DNA from: Bacteroidetes bacterium SW_11_45_7
GTDB taxonomy: Bacteria; Bacteroidota; Bacteroidia; Chitinophagales; SW-11-45-7
NCBI GenBank assembly: GCA_003022985.1
Contig: PXTV01000061.1
Span: 1-8,538 of the forward strand
Length of the DNA: 8,538 nt
Direction of reading: 5' to 3'
The notes under the pieces are model-generated. The model did not search any database, had not been told where the DNA came from, and worked only from the letters and a program-made list of their open reading frames with translations. Numbering within the stretch: position 1 is the stretch's first letter; each line of letters starts with the position of its first letter. A program made the translations under genes and the position numbers. Shown piece after piece: positions 7,805-8,538 of the stretch.

Positions 7805-7909
7805 CTCTTGCCAGACTTTTATTAAAAGCTTATTATAACCAAAGATCGGTTTTTTATTAAATTCATTAATTAAACGCTTTCAATTAAGCTGTTTTGTTAG
7901 CTTTGGTTT
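7805..7909. promoter_or_regulatory. A/T-rich gap with a possible promoter for the ATPase-TPR pair
   Basis: These 105 A/T-rich bases separate the WG-repeat gene's stop from the ATPase start. On the minus strand GATCTTTG (7847-7840) differs by one base from the Bacteroidota -7 element TAnnTTTG and lies about 36 bases before the ATG. I see no good -33 TTTG at the right distance. A TATAAT (in TTATAATAAG, just downstream) is also present. A short AAGCT...AGCTT hairpin (7886-7903) follows the WG gene but is too weak to call a terminator. Confidence 0.25.
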
Positions 7910-8538
7910 TCATTTCTCCTCCACCACCTTTCCTTCCCTGTTGATCCAATACGTATTTGTAATCGTGAATTCAGGATTGTCGGGTGATGGTTCATCTTTG
8001 TACACTTTAGCCGTATCGTTTTGGAAAGGAAAAGCGTAGTCATATTTGGCCGGAATCACCATTTTACCGGTGGTGTCGATGTACCCCCAGGAGCTGTCGG
8101 GCAGCGCCACTGGCGCAAGCCCCCCTGAGAAGAGGTCAGCATCCTCATAAGCCGGCCGGATCAGCCACTCGCCTTTGGTGTTGATATAGCCGTAAAGCGA
8201 GTCGGGGCGCACAGCAGCTTTGCCCTCTTGAAAACGAGTGGCGTCCTTGTACTGCATGGCGATCACTTCCTCGCCTTCCGGATTGAGATAGCCGTAACCC
8301 TCACCTCTATTAGCGGCAAGCGCACGCTGATTGAAAAATGGGTTGAGCTCCAGATATTGGATGGGCGCGACTGTCTCCTGCCAGTGATTGATCAACCCGT
8401 ATTGGCAGGGAGACGTCTGGCATTCTCCTTTGCCTACAATGGCCACACCATGTGAAAAAGGAAAGGCATCATCATACACAAAGGGAATAACAGTCTCGCC
8501 TGCCTTATCGATGTAGCCGTATTTGCACTCGCTTGTAT
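7910..8538 (-). CDS. WG-repeat protein, C-terminal part (cut by window edge)
   Basis: The frame is open from the window edge (first full codon at 8536) to a TGA at 7910, giving 208 codons of a longer gene. It consists of WG-type repeats, each a beta-rich unit of about 35-45 residues reading roughly YGYIDxxGExVIPxxYDxAxPFxxGxAxV. Clear copies include KYGYIDKAGETVIPFVYDDA, GYGYLNPEGEEVIAMQYKDA, LYGYINTKGEWLIRPAYEDA and SWGYIDTTGKMVIPAKYDYA. The last unit ends with YWINREGKVVEEK, a common way for such proteins to stop. One unit, with CQTSPCQYGLINHW, carries a two-Cys insertion. WG repeats are thought to mediate surface or protein interactions; the specific role is unknown. No start or signal peptide can be seen because the 5' end is missing. 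There is no evidence that it belongs with the ATPase-TPR pair. Confidence 0.85.
   Translation of the reverse strand, partial: TSECKYGYIDKAGETVIPFVYDDAFPFSHGVAIVGKGECQTSPCQYGLINHWQETVAPIQYLELNPFFNQRALAANRGEGYGYLNPEGEEVIAMQYKDATRFQEGKAAVRPDSLYGYINTKGEWLIRPAYEDADLFSGGLAPVALPDSSWGYIDTTGKMVIPAKYDYAFPFQNDTAKVYKDEPSPDNPEFTITNTYWINREGKVVEEK

Noticed and set aside
7833..7854. AACC...GGTT hairpin with a T-run on the plus strand as a terminator
   Set aside because: The stem is only 4 bp and there is no plus-strand gene upstream for it to end.
7910..8538. WG and TPR internal repeats as CRISPR or tandem DNA repeats
   Set aside because: The repeats are at protein level and diverged; there are no identical direct DNA repeats with regular spacers.

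Overview
The window looks like an accessory stretch of a Bacteroidota chromosome. The grounds are protein style (HlyD/RND/TolC proteins, a WG-repeat protein, an HxC...RGPP small secreted protein), mostly TAA/TGA stops, and gene starts without clear Shine-Dalgarno sequences. The exact lineage cannot be read from the sequence. Every supported gene lies on the minus strand, so the biological order runs from high to low coordinates.

Region by region, in transcription order: (1) 8538-7910, the 3' part of a WG-repeat protein. (2) 7804-6555, a P-loop ATPase (AAA/STAND-like) that is broken. It keeps Walker A, but a short lesion at about 7119-7126 has removed the Walker B strand and shifted the frame. 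(3) 6577-5384, an intact 397-residue protein that overlaps the ATPase by 23 nt. It has a P-loop-like N-terminal domain without a Walker A motif, followed by about four TPRs. (4) 5306-4884, a small secreted His/Cys-rich protein of the kind found beside metal-related transport genes. (5) 4883-4498, a 386-base non-coding region with two inverted repeats built from the same ATCTGT/ACAGAT half-site and a 13-nt palindrome close to the next start. (6) 4497-1424, an RND efflux permease with a small frameshifting deletion in its first periplasmic domain. (7) 1446-319, its lipoprotein membrane-fusion partner, overlapping the permease by 23 nt and interrupted by one in-frame TAG. (8) 162-1, the start of a TolC-type outer-membrane protein with a signal peptide, running off the window.

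Two functional units are visible. One is a tripartite RND-MFP-TolC export system with a small metal-type protein upstream. The other is an ATPase plus degenerate-P-loop/TPR pair that resembles the NTPase-plus-scaffold modules of signalling or conflict systems; no effector domain is visible, so its purpose is unknown. As written, three of these genes cannot make full-length protein. Two carry missing internal segments (each net 3n+1 bases) and one carries a nonsense codon. Either this is a decaying region or the sequence contains errors; reads would settle it. I see no RNA gene, CRISPR array, insertion sequence or origin.
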